A stretch of DNA of 64,000 nt from GCA-2720975 sp964469565 (GCA_964469565.1 CAYXZD010000001.1:558001-622000), one strand, 5' to 3'; positions 35,565 to 45,359 are shown, counted from the first letter of the stretch. Notes: generated by a model not told the origin, from the letters alone. A program made the numbers and translations.

Positions 35565-37912
35565 GGGGTCGGGATTCGGTCTGGGCTATCTCCGCCAGCA
35601 TTCCCTTGTTCGGGCTGGCTCCCTCGACCGCCCCCACCAACCTCCACGGGTCGAGCCTGGGAGTCTTCGTCCTTTACTTCGGTTTCCCCACCCTCCTGCT
35701 GGATGGGCTCGCCCGACTCCAGCGAGGGGGCCGTTGTATCATCTGCAGGGGGCACGAACACTCGCCCATCCGCTGGGACTAGCCCCGGACCGCCAAAGGT
35801 CTCCACCTCCGTGACGTCCAGTTCAGTGATTCCACTCCCCACCCGGCGCTGAAACGCGACGGGGGTTCCGTCGGACCCGAGCGCCATGGCCATGCGCCCA
35901 CGGCTCGTCCGTACGTGCAGGCCCTTGTCCGTTGGCTGCTGCTGCATCTGCCATCTGTCCACCCCAGGAACCAGTCGAGGGCCCTCAAGGGAAAGGGCGA
36001 AAAATGGCCCAACGGGGGCGTACTGACCCAGAATCAAAGCCGTCAGCATATCGGAACCATCCACGATGCTGATAGCCTCTTGAGTGGCAACCGTATCGAG
36101 AATCCCCTTCTCATCACGTCGACGCACGGCCATGCGCGTACTCGTTCCCACCAGAGTCCCCTCGGCGAGAATCGCCAGATCGGGTCTACCCCGAACATCC
36201 ACCCGCAGGCGGAACGATTGCAAGACGCGCTCGCGAAACACCTGAGTCAAATACACATCCGTCAGCACACTCCCGTCAGCGCCGGGATGAACCGCGTGGG
36301 ATAGAAATGTAACACCCCCATCAAAGGTTCGTACGACAGCGTATTTTTCAGCGCTTACCCGCTCACCATAAGCCAACTTGCGGGCAGATCCTGAGAGGAT
36401 GACATCCCCTTCAGGCAATTCAATCGGGCTGATTTCCAGCGGAGCAGCCAGGCGCTCCCTCGCCTGGGTTTGCCGATCGAGAACTTGCTCCCGTATTCCA
36501 GCTAGCGCCTGTGCATCGAGGTACTGTCCCCGCACAACCACCGCGCTGGGTTCCTTGAGAACATTCAACCCTAGGGCCGGGTCGCGTGGAAGAATCACGA
36601 AATCAGCCACCTTGCCCACGAGCAGTCGACCACGACTGTTGTCCATCTGGTCGGCAGCTCCTGCAGTGGCCAGTCGCAAGACCTCAAGGGGGGCCACTCC
36701 CGCTCGCGTCCACTGATCAAACTCAAGCAAGAGTCCCGCTCCCGGCGCAATCCATGGGTTGGGTGTACCACTACCCGGGACCAGCTTCGCTCCGCCACGC
36801 CAGAGCTCCAACAACGCTCGACGCTGAGCAGCGAGAGCACGTAATGCCAAACCGTCTAAGTCGCCCCCCTCTCTTTGCACCTTCCAAACGAGGGCTTGCT
36901 GCCGCCACAGTTGTGCGTAGGTGGGCGACAGGTAGGGCAGTCCCATGGCTAGCTCCCCTGCATCACTCGTATCGGTGAGGACACGCCCCAACACACCCAA
37001 CATTGGAGTCACCCCTAGGGCGGATTGCGCCAGAGTTGCAATGGCCGGTGCGAGCTGATCGTGACGGGCCTGCTCCCATGGGGTCCCTTCGGGCAAGAGC
37101 CCATGCAGACCCAGCAGTCCATCCTGGCCCACTTGGATCGCATCACTGAGGCTTACTCCTGTGGGTAAGGGTCCCCAGACAGCCAGGGGTTTCGTCCATG
37201 CGGGGTTTGAGTGCGCCCAGTGGATCACGGCCTCCCAGGCGTCCCTCCCCAGCCCAGCATGAAACGCGAGATAATCCGGCCGCATTTGTTCTGATGTCAA
37301 CCCCAAGACCTGGGCGCGAGCATCCATCGTCTCGATGAGCTGAGTCAGTCGTGCAGTCGCACTCGGCCCATCGGCCAGCACGAGGGCATCTGCGGAGGAA
37401 GTCGTGGAGCTGTCAAGAATTGGACCTGCGATCACGAGGGCTGGGCCAGGAGTTCGAGCTCGCGCCGGAGCCAGGCGTTCCGTCAACATCAAGGACACAT
37501 CGTTGCCCGTGTCCCGAACCAACGTCACTCCGGCGGATAGGTAGAGAGCGTCGTGGGCTGGATCGTAGTTGACAGCACCATCCATGAGCCCCGGCACAAC
37601 AAACTGTCCCGTAACATCGATCACCCGCACGTCCGCAGGTAGAGAGCCCACTACATCCTCAGACCCCGCAGGCAGAATCGACTCGATCTTTCCCCCACGC
37701 ACGATGAGGGTGGCCTCCATGGAGTTGAGCCCCTCGGCCATGGGGTAAAGGGTGCCACCCACGAGAGCCATAGGGCCGGGCACGGGCACTTGCAAGCGCG
37801 CTTGGACTTGGTCCTCAATGGGCACGGGCTGCACATCCTGAGCAGCCAAGGCCCCCATCACCTGTAACCCAATCAGGCAGGCGAGTGTCAGAGTCGAGAA
37901 TCGTTCGGGCAT
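35561..37912 (-). CDS. Secreted amidohydrolase-like protein lacking key metal ligands
   Basis: 783 residues with a signal peptide (cleavage near GALAAQ, residue 24). Amidohydrolase architecture: small beta domain (VGGTLYPMAEGLNSMEATLIVRGGKIESI), strand VIDVTGQFVVPGLMDGAVNYD (about 98-117), and the C-terminal beta part VGKVADFVILPRDPALGLNVL. Active family members have HxH after PGLxD and a late Asp in GSDxP. Here these read GAVNY and GSGTPNP, so most metal ligands are missing. About 300 further residues form a beta-rich domain, ending in an acidic, Gly-rich tail. Probably not a hydrolase in the usual sense. First gene of the coupled set with dus. Confidence 0.75.
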   Translation of the reverse strand: MPERFSTLTLACLIGLQVMGALAAQDVQPVPIEDQVQARLQVPVPGPMALVGGTLYPMAEGLNSMEATLIVRGGKIESILPAGSEDVVGSLPADVRVIDVTGQFVVPGLMDGAVNYDPAHDALYLSAGVTLVRDTGNDVSLMLTERLAPARARTPGPALVIAGPILDSSTTSSADALVLADGPSATARLTQLIETMDARAQVLGLTSEQMRPDYLAFHAGLGRDAWEAVIHWAHSNPAWTKPLAVWGPLPTGVSLSDAIQVGQDGLLGLHGLLPEGTPWEQARHDQLAPAIATLAQSALGVTPMLGVLGRVLTDTSDAGELAMGLPYLSPTYAQLWRQQALVWKVQREGGDLDGLALRALAAQRRALLELWRGGAKLVPGSGTPNPWIAPGAGLLLEFDQWTRAGVAPLEVLRLATAGAADQMDNSRGRLLVGKVADFVILPRDPALGLNVLKEPSAVVVRGQYLDAQALAGIREQVLDRQTQARERLAAPLEISPIELPEGDVILSGSARKLAYGERVSAEKYAVVRTFDGGVTFLSHAVHPGADGSVLTDVYLTQVFRERVLQSFRLRVDVRGRPDLAILAEGTLVGTSTRMAVRRRDEKGILDTVATQEAISIVDGSDMLTALILGQYAPVGPFFALSLEGPRLVPGVDRWQMQQQPTDKGLHVRTSRGRMAMALGSDGTPVAFQRRVGSGITELDVTEVETFGGPGLVPADGRVFVPPADDTTAPSLESGEPIQQEGGETEVKDEDSQARPVEVGGGGRGSQPEQGNAGGDSPDRIPTP

Positions 37913-38033
37913 GGTTCGGTCGGCTCAGCAAACAGTTAGGGTCCGAGGGGGGGCACAGTGCGCTGGAACAGAGTAGCCTCTTTCGCCCCTGCGGTCAGGG
38001 CCCCAGGGCCCCTTCCCCGCAACCCGTAGCCCT

Positions 38034-39200
38034 ATGTCCTTCCCACCGATTTACATCGAAACTGATCGCCTGCCCACGGGACCCTGGATTTTCGGCCGCC
38101 AGGTTCCCCACCAAGATTCCCCCGAAGATGGCTCGTTCGTCGAGGTGCTGGATCCCGATGGACGATTCGTAGGGCACGGACTCTACAACAGCGCTTCTGA
38201 CATACGCATCCGCCTCCTCTCCCGGGGAAAACGCACCGCTCTGCGCAAGCCCCGCGAGTTCTTGCAGCGAAAAATCGCCAGTGCGGCACGCTTACGCAAG
38301 CGGGTCCTGAGGCTACCCGAAGTCACAGACGCTTGGCGCATGGTGCATGCCGAGGGTGACGACCTCTCGGGACTGATTATCGACCGGCTTGGACCGGTGT
38401 ATGTCTGTGAGTATCACAGTCTTGGATTCTGGAACCTGCGTGAGGACATTGAGTGGATCCTCAATGAAATGGACCCCGCAATGGAAGTCCTCCACCGAGT
38501 CCCTAAGTCGGCTGCCATTCTGGAGGGAATGGCTCAGGTGGAACCCGAGAGCCAGGGTGATGTGTGGATCGAGGAACACGGCTTGGCGTACCCCATCACA
38601 CCAGGCCGCGGGCACAAGACTGGCTGGTTTTGCGATCAGCGGGATAACCGGCAGCGCGTAGCCAGTTTCGCCAAGGGAAGGGATGTGCTAGACCTGTGCT
38701 GCAACACTGGCGGCTTTTCCCTCTCCTGTGCTCGCGCTGGTGCACGGCGAGTTCGCGCAGTCGATCTGGATGAGGAGGCTCTACGTCGCGCGGAGCTTGC
38801 AGCGGAGCGCGCACACCTTGGAGTTGAGCCCATTCACGCCGATGCATTCAACGTCCTGCGAGAGGTGGTCCATGAATCCCGCAAGCCCGAATTGCTCGTC
38901 GTCGACCCCCATAAGATCATCCCCAATCGAGCCCGCATGGAAGACGGCAAGCGGCGCTATCTCGATCTAAACTCATTGGCTTTCGCCGCAGCCGCGCCGG
39001 GCGCGTTGGTGGCCAGCTTCTCCTGTTCGGGGGCCTTGGAGCTTTCCGCATTCCTCGGGCTGCTCTTCCAGGCCGCTCGCCGGGCCGATCGAGGCATCAA
39101 GGTGTTGGAGATTCTCGGAGCTGGGCCTGACCATCCCCAGCGGCCAGATTTCCCACGCTCGCGCTATCTGAAGGGTGCCCTACTGGCCCTAGATGGCTAG
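38034..39200 (+). CDS. RlmI-like class I SAM-dependent rRNA methyltransferase
   Basis: 388 residues. N-terminal PUA domain (GPWIFGRQV ... GRFVGHGLYN), EEHG-type central domain, then a Rossmann methyltransferase with LDLCCNTGGFSLSCARAGA and ASFSCSGAL. Closest characterised relatives methylate C5 of 23S rRNA cytosine (RlmI) and related sites. The usual DPP motif reads VVDPHKIIPN, a change at the catalytic region that deserves attention. Divergent from the amidohydrolase operon across 121 bases. Confidence 0.87.
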   Translation: MSFPPIYIETDRLPTGPWIFGRQVPHQDSPEDGSFVEVLDPDGRFVGHGLYNSASDIRIRLLSRGKRTALRKPREFLQRKIASAARLRKRVLRLPEVTDAWRMVHAEGDDLSGLIIDRLGPVYVCEYHSLGFWNLREDIEWILNEMDPAMEVLHRVPKSAAILEGMAQVEPESQGDVWIEEHGLAYPITPGRGHKTGWFCDQRDNRQRVASFAKGRDVLDLCCNTGGFSLSCARAGARRVRAVDLDEEALRRAELAAERAHLGVEPIHADAFNVLREVVHESRKPELLVVDPHKIIPNRARMEDGKRRYLDLNSLAFAAAAPGALVASFSCSGALELSAFLGLLFQAARRADRGIKVLEILGAGPDHPQRPDFPRSRYLKGALLALDG

Positions 39201-39373
39201 CACCCCACAAATCCTCGTCGTCGAGGCTGGATTGTAGAGCCCTGGGGGTACATAATCTGCAGCCATACGCCTCCGGGGGGACACCGTTTGTCCTCCGGGG
39301 GCGCATTCATGCCAGGCAAAAACGTCCGCCAGCCCCGGCATGCAACCCCAGCGACGGCGTCACAAGGTTCACT

Positions 39374-41560
39374 ATGAAACTCCCGATTCTCGTATCACAA
39401 GAGAAGTGGCAAGACTTTGACGCTGCCTGGCTCGAGCTTCAAGCCGCCAGTGAACCCATTGAAGATTTGCTGACGGCCATTCGGTTGGCGGGCACAAAAA
39501 AACGAATGTCCAGCCGAACCAAGCAGGCCTGTGCCCACGCCCAGGCGCTGACTGAGGAGGAACGCTTTGCTGACGCAGCCCGCCTGTTGGGCTCGACCCT
39601 AGTGGCCGGCGGGAATCCTGCAGACCTTGCGAGCGACTTGTTTGTCAACGCTAGCCGAGCGTGGGAAGCCGAGGACTGGTTCAGCCCCTTCTGTGAACTG
39701 ACGGGCCTCAAGGAGGGGAGCCAAGACCTGCGCGGACCATGGAAGGCCTTTGCGAAGCTATGTGCCTTCCAACCGCAGACCCTGGTGCACCACCCTGGCG
39801 GCTGGGGCACGGGTGAGATTCTTGAAGTTGTGCCCAGTCGCTTGGAAATGAAGGTGCGCTTTTGGAACGGACGCCAAGACGTGTTCCCCTTGCACGCAGC
39901 CGTTGAGATTTTTGAACCGCTGGCTGAAGAAGACCTTCGGTCGCGTCAGTTTCGGGGACCCGATGAGCTCAAGGCCACAGCTAAGAAGGACCCCTTGGAC
40001 GTCCTCAAGGCCATTGTTTCAACCCACAACGGACGCGCGACCACCGCATCGATTCGAAATGCCCTCATGGGAATCGGAATCGAGGGAAGTGCCTGGACTG
40101 CTTGGTGGCGAAAGGCCCGCAAACTAGCCGAGAATTCCAAGTGGTTTGAGGTCACGGGAACCCCACAGAAGTCCATTGTGTCTTTGCTGCTCACCGAAAA
40201 AGACCCCCTGGCGGCGCTACAAAAAAACCTAGAGCGCTCCCTCGACCTCGCCCAAATGCACTCGCGGGTTCGGGACCTGATGGTCGGCAATCAGGCGGAC
40301 CCCTTGCTCGTTGAAAAAGCCCTCGAAATGCTGACGGAGGCGGCACGCAACTCAGACGAACCCATCGAGCAACGTGCAGCAGCATGGCTCATGCTGAGGG
40401 CCCAGTCTGGCGAAACCCCTACTGAGCTCCTCGCGCTGCTTTCCCCCCTTGTGGAGCAGGAATCTCCTGCGGATCCAGCAACGCCACCCGCACTATGGAA
40501 GCTCTTCCAAGAGTTGCCCAATGTGAAGGACAAGGAGCGCGCCCTTGACATACTCCCAGAGATCCTCGGCGAGGATTGGTTAGATGCGGTGGCCACTCAT
40601 CTCCCCCATGCAGCCGACGGCCAAGTGCGTCACCTCGTAGAGCGGCTGAAGAAAGCCAAACGCACGGAGGAGATGTCACAACACTACGCAGGCCTGCTCG
40701 CTCGGCCCCTGCGCGCACCAACCTTGCTGGTGACCCTAGCTGGCATCTTCGAGCGTGAAGAGCTCGATGATTCATTCCCCACCCCCGCCCAACGCGGCCA
40801 AGCCCTGCTCAACTTGGCAACCCACCTCTATCGAGCCAAGAGCGGCAATCCTCAGATGACTCGGGTTTGTGCCCGCCTCACCGATTTGCTCACCAGCGGT
40901 GATTCTCCACTGTTGGCCACTCTGCTCATGGACGCTGAAGAAGGCACCTTGCGTGGTATCAATGCATTGATCGGCCGGGGAGTGGAGTCCGACATTGACC
41001 ACATGATCACAGACATCTGCATCAAGCGCGATCGGCACTTCTACGCCAGTCAAGCTGGACCTTTCTGGGAGAGCGACACAATCTGGACCACCAAGGCAGG
41101 TCTCGCACGTCGCAGTGCCGAACTGAAGGACCTGACCGAAAATAAAATCCCGGCCAACCAGGACGCCATCGGCCGAGCAGCATCCTTTGGCGACCTTTCT
41201 GAAAACTCAGAGTGGGAAGCGGCCATTGAAGAGCAGCGCAACCTCACCAGCACAGCGATGCGTATTGAAGAAGAACTGCGACTGGCAGGCCTCCTCGAAG
41301 AGGTAGCCCTGCCGCAGGGGATCGTGGCCCCGGGCAGCAAGGTCCGATACCGAGATGTGGCCCAAGGCAAAGAAGAAGAGATTGTCATTCTTGGCCCATG
41401 GGATGGAGAACAGTGGAATGACACCCAGGTGGTCTCGTACCGTGCCCCCCTTGCTGCTGGCCTGCTGGGACTCAAGGTGGGTGCTGTCGAGCACATCAGC
41501 CTGCCCGGCGGCGATCTTGAAATCGAGGTCGTGGGTTTAGACAACCCCAACTTGGAATAA
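39374..41560 (+). CDS. Giant GreA-like transcription elongation factor
   Basis: 728 residues. The last ~155 residues are a full GreA module. It has the coiled coil with acidic tip GDLSENSEWEAAIEEQ (about 605-620), corresponding to the catalytic DLKEN-type tip that reaches into the RNA polymerase secondary channel, followed by the FKBP-like domain (GSKVRYRDVAQGKEEEIVILG). The preceding ~570 residues are helical with no clear known domain apart from a small beta section near residues 135-175 (HHPGGWGTGEILEVV). Chlamydiae have a similarly long GreA, which supports a PVC-group origin. Followed by ahcY after 68 bases. Confidence 0.85.
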   Translation: MKLPILVSQEKWQDFDAAWLELQAASEPIEDLLTAIRLAGTKKRMSSRTKQACAHAQALTEEERFADAARLLGSTLVAGGNPADLASDLFVNASRAWEAEDWFSPFCELTGLKEGSQDLRGPWKAFAKLCAFQPQTLVHHPGGWGTGEILEVVPSRLEMKVRFWNGRQDVFPLHAAVEIFEPLAEEDLRSRQFRGPDELKATAKKDPLDVLKAIVSTHNGRATTASIRNALMGIGIEGSAWTAWWRKARKLAENSKWFEVTGTPQKSIVSLLLTEKDPLAALQKNLERSLDLAQMHSRVRDLMVGNQADPLLVEKALEMLTEAARNSDEPIEQRAAAWLMLRAQSGETPTELLALLSPLVEQESPADPATPPALWKLFQELPNVKDKERALDILPEILGEDWLDAVATHLPHAADGQVRHLVERLKKAKRTEEMSQHYAGLLARPLRAPTLLVTLAGIFEREELDDSFPTPAQRGQALLNLATHLYRAKSGNPQMTRVCARLTDLLTSGDSPLLATLLMDAEEGTLRGINALIGRGVESDIDHMITDICIKRDRHFYASQAGPFWESDTIWTTKAGLARRSAELKDLTENKIPANQDAIGRAASFGDLSENSEWEAAIEEQRNLTSTAMRIEEELRLAGLLEEVALPQGIVAPGSKVRYRDVAQGKEEEIVILGPWDGEQWNDTQVVSYRAPLAAGLLGLKVGAVEHISLPGGDLEIEVVGLDNPNLE

Positions 41561-41628
41561 CAGTCAACAACTCGGCTCCCCACAAAAGTACACAGCCCCC
41601 CCACCCTATACCCACTCAACTACACCCC

Positions 41629-43101
41629 ATGAGCACATCCCCAACGAGCACCCAAGACTTCAAGGTCCGCGACCTTTCCCAAGCCGAATTTGGTCGCAAG
41701 GAAATCATCCTCGCTGAGCACGAAATGCCCGGCCTCATGGCGCTCAGAGAAGAATACAAGGGAAAGAACCCCCTTGCTGGTGCACGCATCACCGGCTCTC
41801 TGCACATGACGATCCAGACTGCGGTTTTGATTGAAACCTTGGTCGATTTGGGCGCGCAGGTTCGGTGGTGCAGCTGCAACATTTTCTCGACGCAGGACCA
41901 CGCTGCAGCAGCGATCGCTGTGGGGCCGAATGGGACGCCCGATGCGCCAGCGGGAACCCCGGTGTTCGCGTGGAAAGGAGAAACCCTCGAAGAGTACTGG
42001 TGGTGCACAAATCAGGCCTTGACCTGGGGCGATGGCGTGCAGCCCAACATGATTCTCGACGACGGTGGTGATGCGACCATGCTCGTTCACAAGGGCCGCG
42101 AATGGGAGATGAGTGGCTCCGTGCCTGCGGACGCTGACGGAGACCCCGAAGAGTGGGGCGTTTTTCTTGCCCTCGTTCGCGAAAGCCTCGCCAATACGCC
42201 TGGCAAGTGGACCGAAATGGCCAAGCACATAAAGGGCGTGAGCGAGGAAACCACGACCGGAGTGCACCGCCTGTACCAAATGGTCGAAAACGGCGAGCTG
42301 CTGTTCCCGGCAATGAACGTCAACGACTCAGTCACTAAGTCCAAGTTTGATAACCTCTACGGTTGCCGCCACAGCCTGGTGGACGGCATCTGCCGGGCCA
42401 CAGACCTGATGCTCTCCGGTAAAATCGCCGTCGTCTGCGGCTATGGAGATGTGGGCAAGGGCAGCGCCCAATCCCTCAAGGGCCAAGGGGCGCGGGTCAT
42501 TGTGACCGAGATCGACCCGATCTGTGCATTGCAAGCCGCCATGGAAGGCTACCAAGTCGCCACGGTAGAAGACGTGGTTGCTGAAGCCGACCTCTTCATT
42601 ACGACCACCGGGAATAAGGACATCATCACCGCCGACCACATGGCGGCCATGAAACACAACGCAGTCGTTGGCAACATTGGTCACTTCGACAATGAAATCG
42701 ACATGGCTGGCCTAGCCCAGATCCCGGGTATTGAAAAAATCAATATCAAGAACACATTGGAACACGCCAATCAGGTGGACCAGTGGAACTTCCCGGACGG
42801 CCATTCGGTCATCGTTTTGGCCGAGGGGCGCCTGCTCAATCTAGGTTGCGCAACGGGGCACCCCAGCTTCGTCATGTCCAATTCATTCACCAACCAGGTC
42901 ATGGCTCAAGTTGAGTTGTTCCAGAACGCCAACCTGTACGAAAACAAGGTGTACACCCTGCCCAAGCACTTGGACGAACGTGTGGCACGCTTGCACCTCG
43001 CCAAGCTTGGCGTAAACCTCACTGTTCTCACCGACGAGCAATCCTCCTACCTCGGGATCCCCAAGGGCGGCCCCTACAAGCCCGAGCGATACCGCTACTA
43101 G
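41629..43101 (+). CDS. ahcY: S-adenosylhomocysteinase
   Basis: 490 residues. Hydrolyses SAH to adenosine and homocysteine, keeping methylation going. Landmarks are CNIFSTQDHAAAAIA, the NAD loop VCGYGDVGKGSAQSLKGQG, TTGNKDIITADHM, VGNIGHFDNEIDMAG and the C-terminal PYKPERYRY with the conserved Lys and Tyr. It includes the ~40-residue insert of longer bacterial forms (SGSVPADADGDPEEWG). No SAH riboswitch is recognisable in the short leader. Confidence 0.97.
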   Translation: MSTSPTSTQDFKVRDLSQAEFGRKEIILAEHEMPGLMALREEYKGKNPLAGARITGSLHMTIQTAVLIETLVDLGAQVRWCSCNIFSTQDHAAAAIAVGPNGTPDAPAGTPVFAWKGETLEEYWWCTNQALTWGDGVQPNMILDDGGDATMLVHKGREWEMSGSVPADADGDPEEWGVFLALVRESLANTPGKWTEMAKHIKGVSEETTTGVHRLYQMVENGELLFPAMNVNDSVTKSKFDNLYGCRHSLVDGICRATDLMLSGKIAVVCGYGDVGKGSAQSLKGQGARVIVTEIDPICALQAAMEGYQVATVEDVVAEADLFITTTGNKDIITADHMAAMKHNAVVGNIGHFDNEIDMAGLAQIPGIEKINIKNTLEHANQVDQWNFPDGHSVIVLAEGRLLNLGCATGHPSFVMSNSFTNQVMAQVELFQNANLYENKVYTLPKHLDERVARLHLAKLGVNLTVLTDEQSSYLGIPKGGPYKPERYRY

Positions 43102-43139
43102 GCCCGTCCGTGGCTGCAACGCAGCACCCATCCAATGCT

Positions 43140-44078
43140 ATGGTGCAGTCGCCCTCGAGGGGGCGACTTGCGCCGAGCCCTACGGGTCGCCTGCACCTCG
43201 GCCATGCCCGCTCGTTCTTGTTGGCATGGTGGCAGATGCGTTCCTTGGGCGGTGAGATCGTCCTCCGCATGGATGACCTAGACAGTGAGCGCAGCTCGCC
43301 GGCATTTGAAGAAGGAATCCTGGAGGACCTCACTTGGCTGGGGATCGATTGGGACGGTCCCGTACAACGCCAATCCGAGCGAGCGCACCTTTATGATGAA
43401 GCTGTCCAAGCCTTAGCGAGCAAGGGCCTGATTTATCCCTGCGTATGCACCCGCAGCGAGCTAGCAGATGCTCGCTCCGCTCCTCACATTGGAGAGGAGG
43501 GCCCCCCCTACCCGGGCACGTGCCGCGGTCGCTTCACTAGCCACCACCACGCCTTGCAGGAAACCCAGCGCGCCTCGGCATGGCGCTTTCGAGTCCTCCC
43601 CGGAGCACACTCTTTCGAGGATGGATGTGCCGGCCGGTACACTGAAAATGTGTCCTCCCATGTGGGTGACTTTCCTGTCACCCGGCGCGACGGTTGTGCG
43701 GCCTACCAACTAGCTGTGGTGGTCGATGATGCGACTAGCCAAATCAGTCATATCCTCAGGGGGGACGACTTGCTTTCCTCAACGCTGCGGCAGATTCAAC
43801 TCCAAGAAGCCCTCGGCCTGCCCACACCTCATTACTTTCACGTCCCCCTTGTGACCGACCAGCGGGGCCTGCGCCTTGCCAAGCGCCACGACTCGCTCTC
43901 ATTGGATGCACTGCGCCAGTCGGGCATTTCCGCCCGGAGTATCGTCTCCTGGGCGGCCACCAGCGCCGGGCTCACCGGCAGCCCAGCGAGGACGGCCCCA
44001 GAGTGGATCGAGCGTTTCTCAGCCGTAGACCTCATCCGCACTCCCGTGCCCGCACCCGCATGGGACCGCGCCCCCTAG
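43140..44078 (+). CDS. gluQ: Glutamyl-Q tRNA(Asp) synthetase
   Basis: 312 residues. A truncated GluRS paralogue that glutamylates queuosine of tRNA-Asp. Class I signature SPTGRLHLGHARSF, RMDDLDSER, zinc-ligand region CVCTRSEL ... YPGTCRGR, GDDLLSSTLRQIQLQEALG, and the KMSKS equivalent GLRLAKRHDS. The anticodon-binding domain is absent, as expected for this family. A GTG at 43110 would add ten residues; I prefer the ATG at 43140. Confidence 0.9.
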   Translation: MVQSPSRGRLAPSPTGRLHLGHARSFLLAWWQMRSLGGEIVLRMDDLDSERSSPAFEEGILEDLTWLGIDWDGPVQRQSERAHLYDEAVQALASKGLIYPCVCTRSELADARSAPHIGEEGPPYPGTCRGRFTSHHHALQETQRASAWRFRVLPGAHSFEDGCAGRYTENVSSHVGDFPVTRRDGCAAYQLAVVVDDATSQISHILRGDDLLSSTLRQIQLQEALGLPTPHYFHVPLVTDQRGLRLAKRHDSLSLDALRQSGISARSIVSWAATSAGLTGSPARTAPEWIERFSAVDLIRTPVPAPAWDRAP

Positions 44079-44142
44079 TTCTGCAGGTTCCCTCTCGTGG
44101 CGCTTGACACATCACCACCACGCGGTACCTTTGCTCACAGGA

Positions 44143-44218
44143 TCCCCGATAGCTCAGTTGGTAGAGCAACCGGCTGTTAACCGGTTTGTCGCAAGTTCGA
44201 GTCTTGCTCGGGGAGCCA
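44143..44218 (+). tRNA. tRNA-Asn (GTT)
   Basis: 76 nt. Acceptor TCCCCGA pairs with TCGGGGA, discriminator G, encoded CCA. Anticodon arm ACCGG-CTGTTAA-CCGGT gives GTT. The accessory islet begins immediately downstream. Confidence 0.96.
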
Positions 44219-44338
44219 CTGCCTTGGCTGGAGGCAACTGGGGGTGCGGGGTGGTTGACGGACGCGCTCGTGGCGGTTGACGCAAGTCCCCCACCCGCGC
44301 GGGTTTACGCGCTCGCTCGATGTCTCCGTTCAGCGCGG

Positions 44339-44821
44339 TCAGTGTTGAATCTCACCGTGAAACCGGGGGTTTGGAATGACACCGAGCCCCGCCATCGACG
44401 TGGTCGCCACCGCCAGTAGCACCGCAGCGATGTAGGCCTCGGGGTTCACGCCGTTCTGCCGACAGGACAGCACGAGTGAGTACAGCCGACACGCCACCTG
44501 GCCGCCGCGCACGCTCGCGGAGGTCATCCAGTTCTTGCGGCCGACGATGATGTGCCGCAGGTCCCGCTCCTTCTCGTTGTTGTGGATCGGCAGTCGCGCG
44601 TCTGTCAGGAAGACGCTTAGCGGTTCCTGTTGATTCAGCAGGTACTTCAATGCCTTGCCGAACTTCGACGTGGGTAGCGTTGTGTGCTTGCGCTCCAATT
44701 CTTGGGCCGCGTCGAGCATGCGGGCTACCCGACCGCACGAGGACCGCTCGCGCACTTCACCGCGCAGTTTGAGCATCTCGCCGTGGCTCAGGTCCTGACT
44801 CTCCGCTGCCGTGGGAGACAT
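44339..44821 (-). pseudogene. IS66 transposase (TnpC) C-terminal fragment
   Basis: The frame matches only the end of IS66 TnpC: FGKALKYLLNQQEPLSVFL, LPIHNNEKERDLRHIIVGRKNW, and SLVLSCRQNGVNPEAYIAAVL. The usual protein is over 450 residues; only about 150 remain and the first two catalytic acidic residues are lost. The final residues (ATTSMAGLGVIPNPRFHGEIQH) diverge from the family end. Confidence 0.85.
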
Positions 44822-45062
44822 CGAGTTTGAACGCCGAGGCCGGCATGTCAGCTCCCCCTATCTGTACCGGATCGAAGCGCACAGGCGGGACACTCTTGAC
44901 TCTACGTCGGCGGCGAGCCACATAGAGGTTGTGGGGCTTCAGGCCGCGGGAGCGCGCGAAGGCGGCCACGCTCTGCCCCGAAGCGGCAAGTTCAGTCAGG
45001 AGAGCGGGAATCTCGGACGCGGAGGGGTTGCGGAGAGGGGGCTGGTCAGCGGAGTTCGTCAT
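44757..45062 (-). pseudogene. IS66 TnpA-like fragment
   Basis: 101 residues. The first ~60 residues show the helix-turn-helix of the IS66 first reading frame (LLTELAASGQSVAAFARSRG, then LKPHNLYVARRRRRVKS). After KLDVSHG the frame runs over the tnpC fragment in a different phase, so the natural C-terminus has been replaced at the deletion junction. Confidence 0.65.
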
Positions 45063-45359
45063 GCCCGCGAACCTGCCCAGGATGATCGGACAGGGCGAGC
45101 GGAAGAGCTGAGATTCTCAATGGGAGCGCCGGACGGTTACGCAGCATCGGACTTTCGCCCAGCGGCCAGGTCACATGCCCGACAAGTTAGACGCTCTGGT
45201 GGGGGGAGGACCGCTTAGAACATCGCCCTTACCCCCATTGCGGTCAGTCACAGGCTCCCAGGTGTGCGTATCAGGTCCCATTCCTGGAGCAGGGTCGCCG
45301 TTCAGAGTTCGCGTCTGTCGCTGACGATTGGACACAGTCGAGATTGGACCGGCGGGGCA

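Larger units (their letters stand above)
44339..45062 (-). mobile_element. IS66-family element remnant
   Basis: Two fragments in IS66 order on the minus strand: a TnpA-like reading frame and the C-terminal end of the TnpC transposase. tnpB and most of tnpC (DDE catalytic core) are missing, so an internal deletion has inactivated the element. I could not find matching terminal inverted repeats. It sits about 120 bases from the tRNA-Asn 3' end. Confidence 0.8.

Noticed and set aside
39260..39310. Hairpin-like CCTCCGGGGG repeats upstream of the GreA-like gene
   Set aside because: Two short direct repeats with weak pairing; not enough to call an operator or terminator.
44811..45218. 135-codon plus-strand frame over the IS66 remnant
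   Set aside because: Shadow of the TnpA-like reading frame on the other strand.
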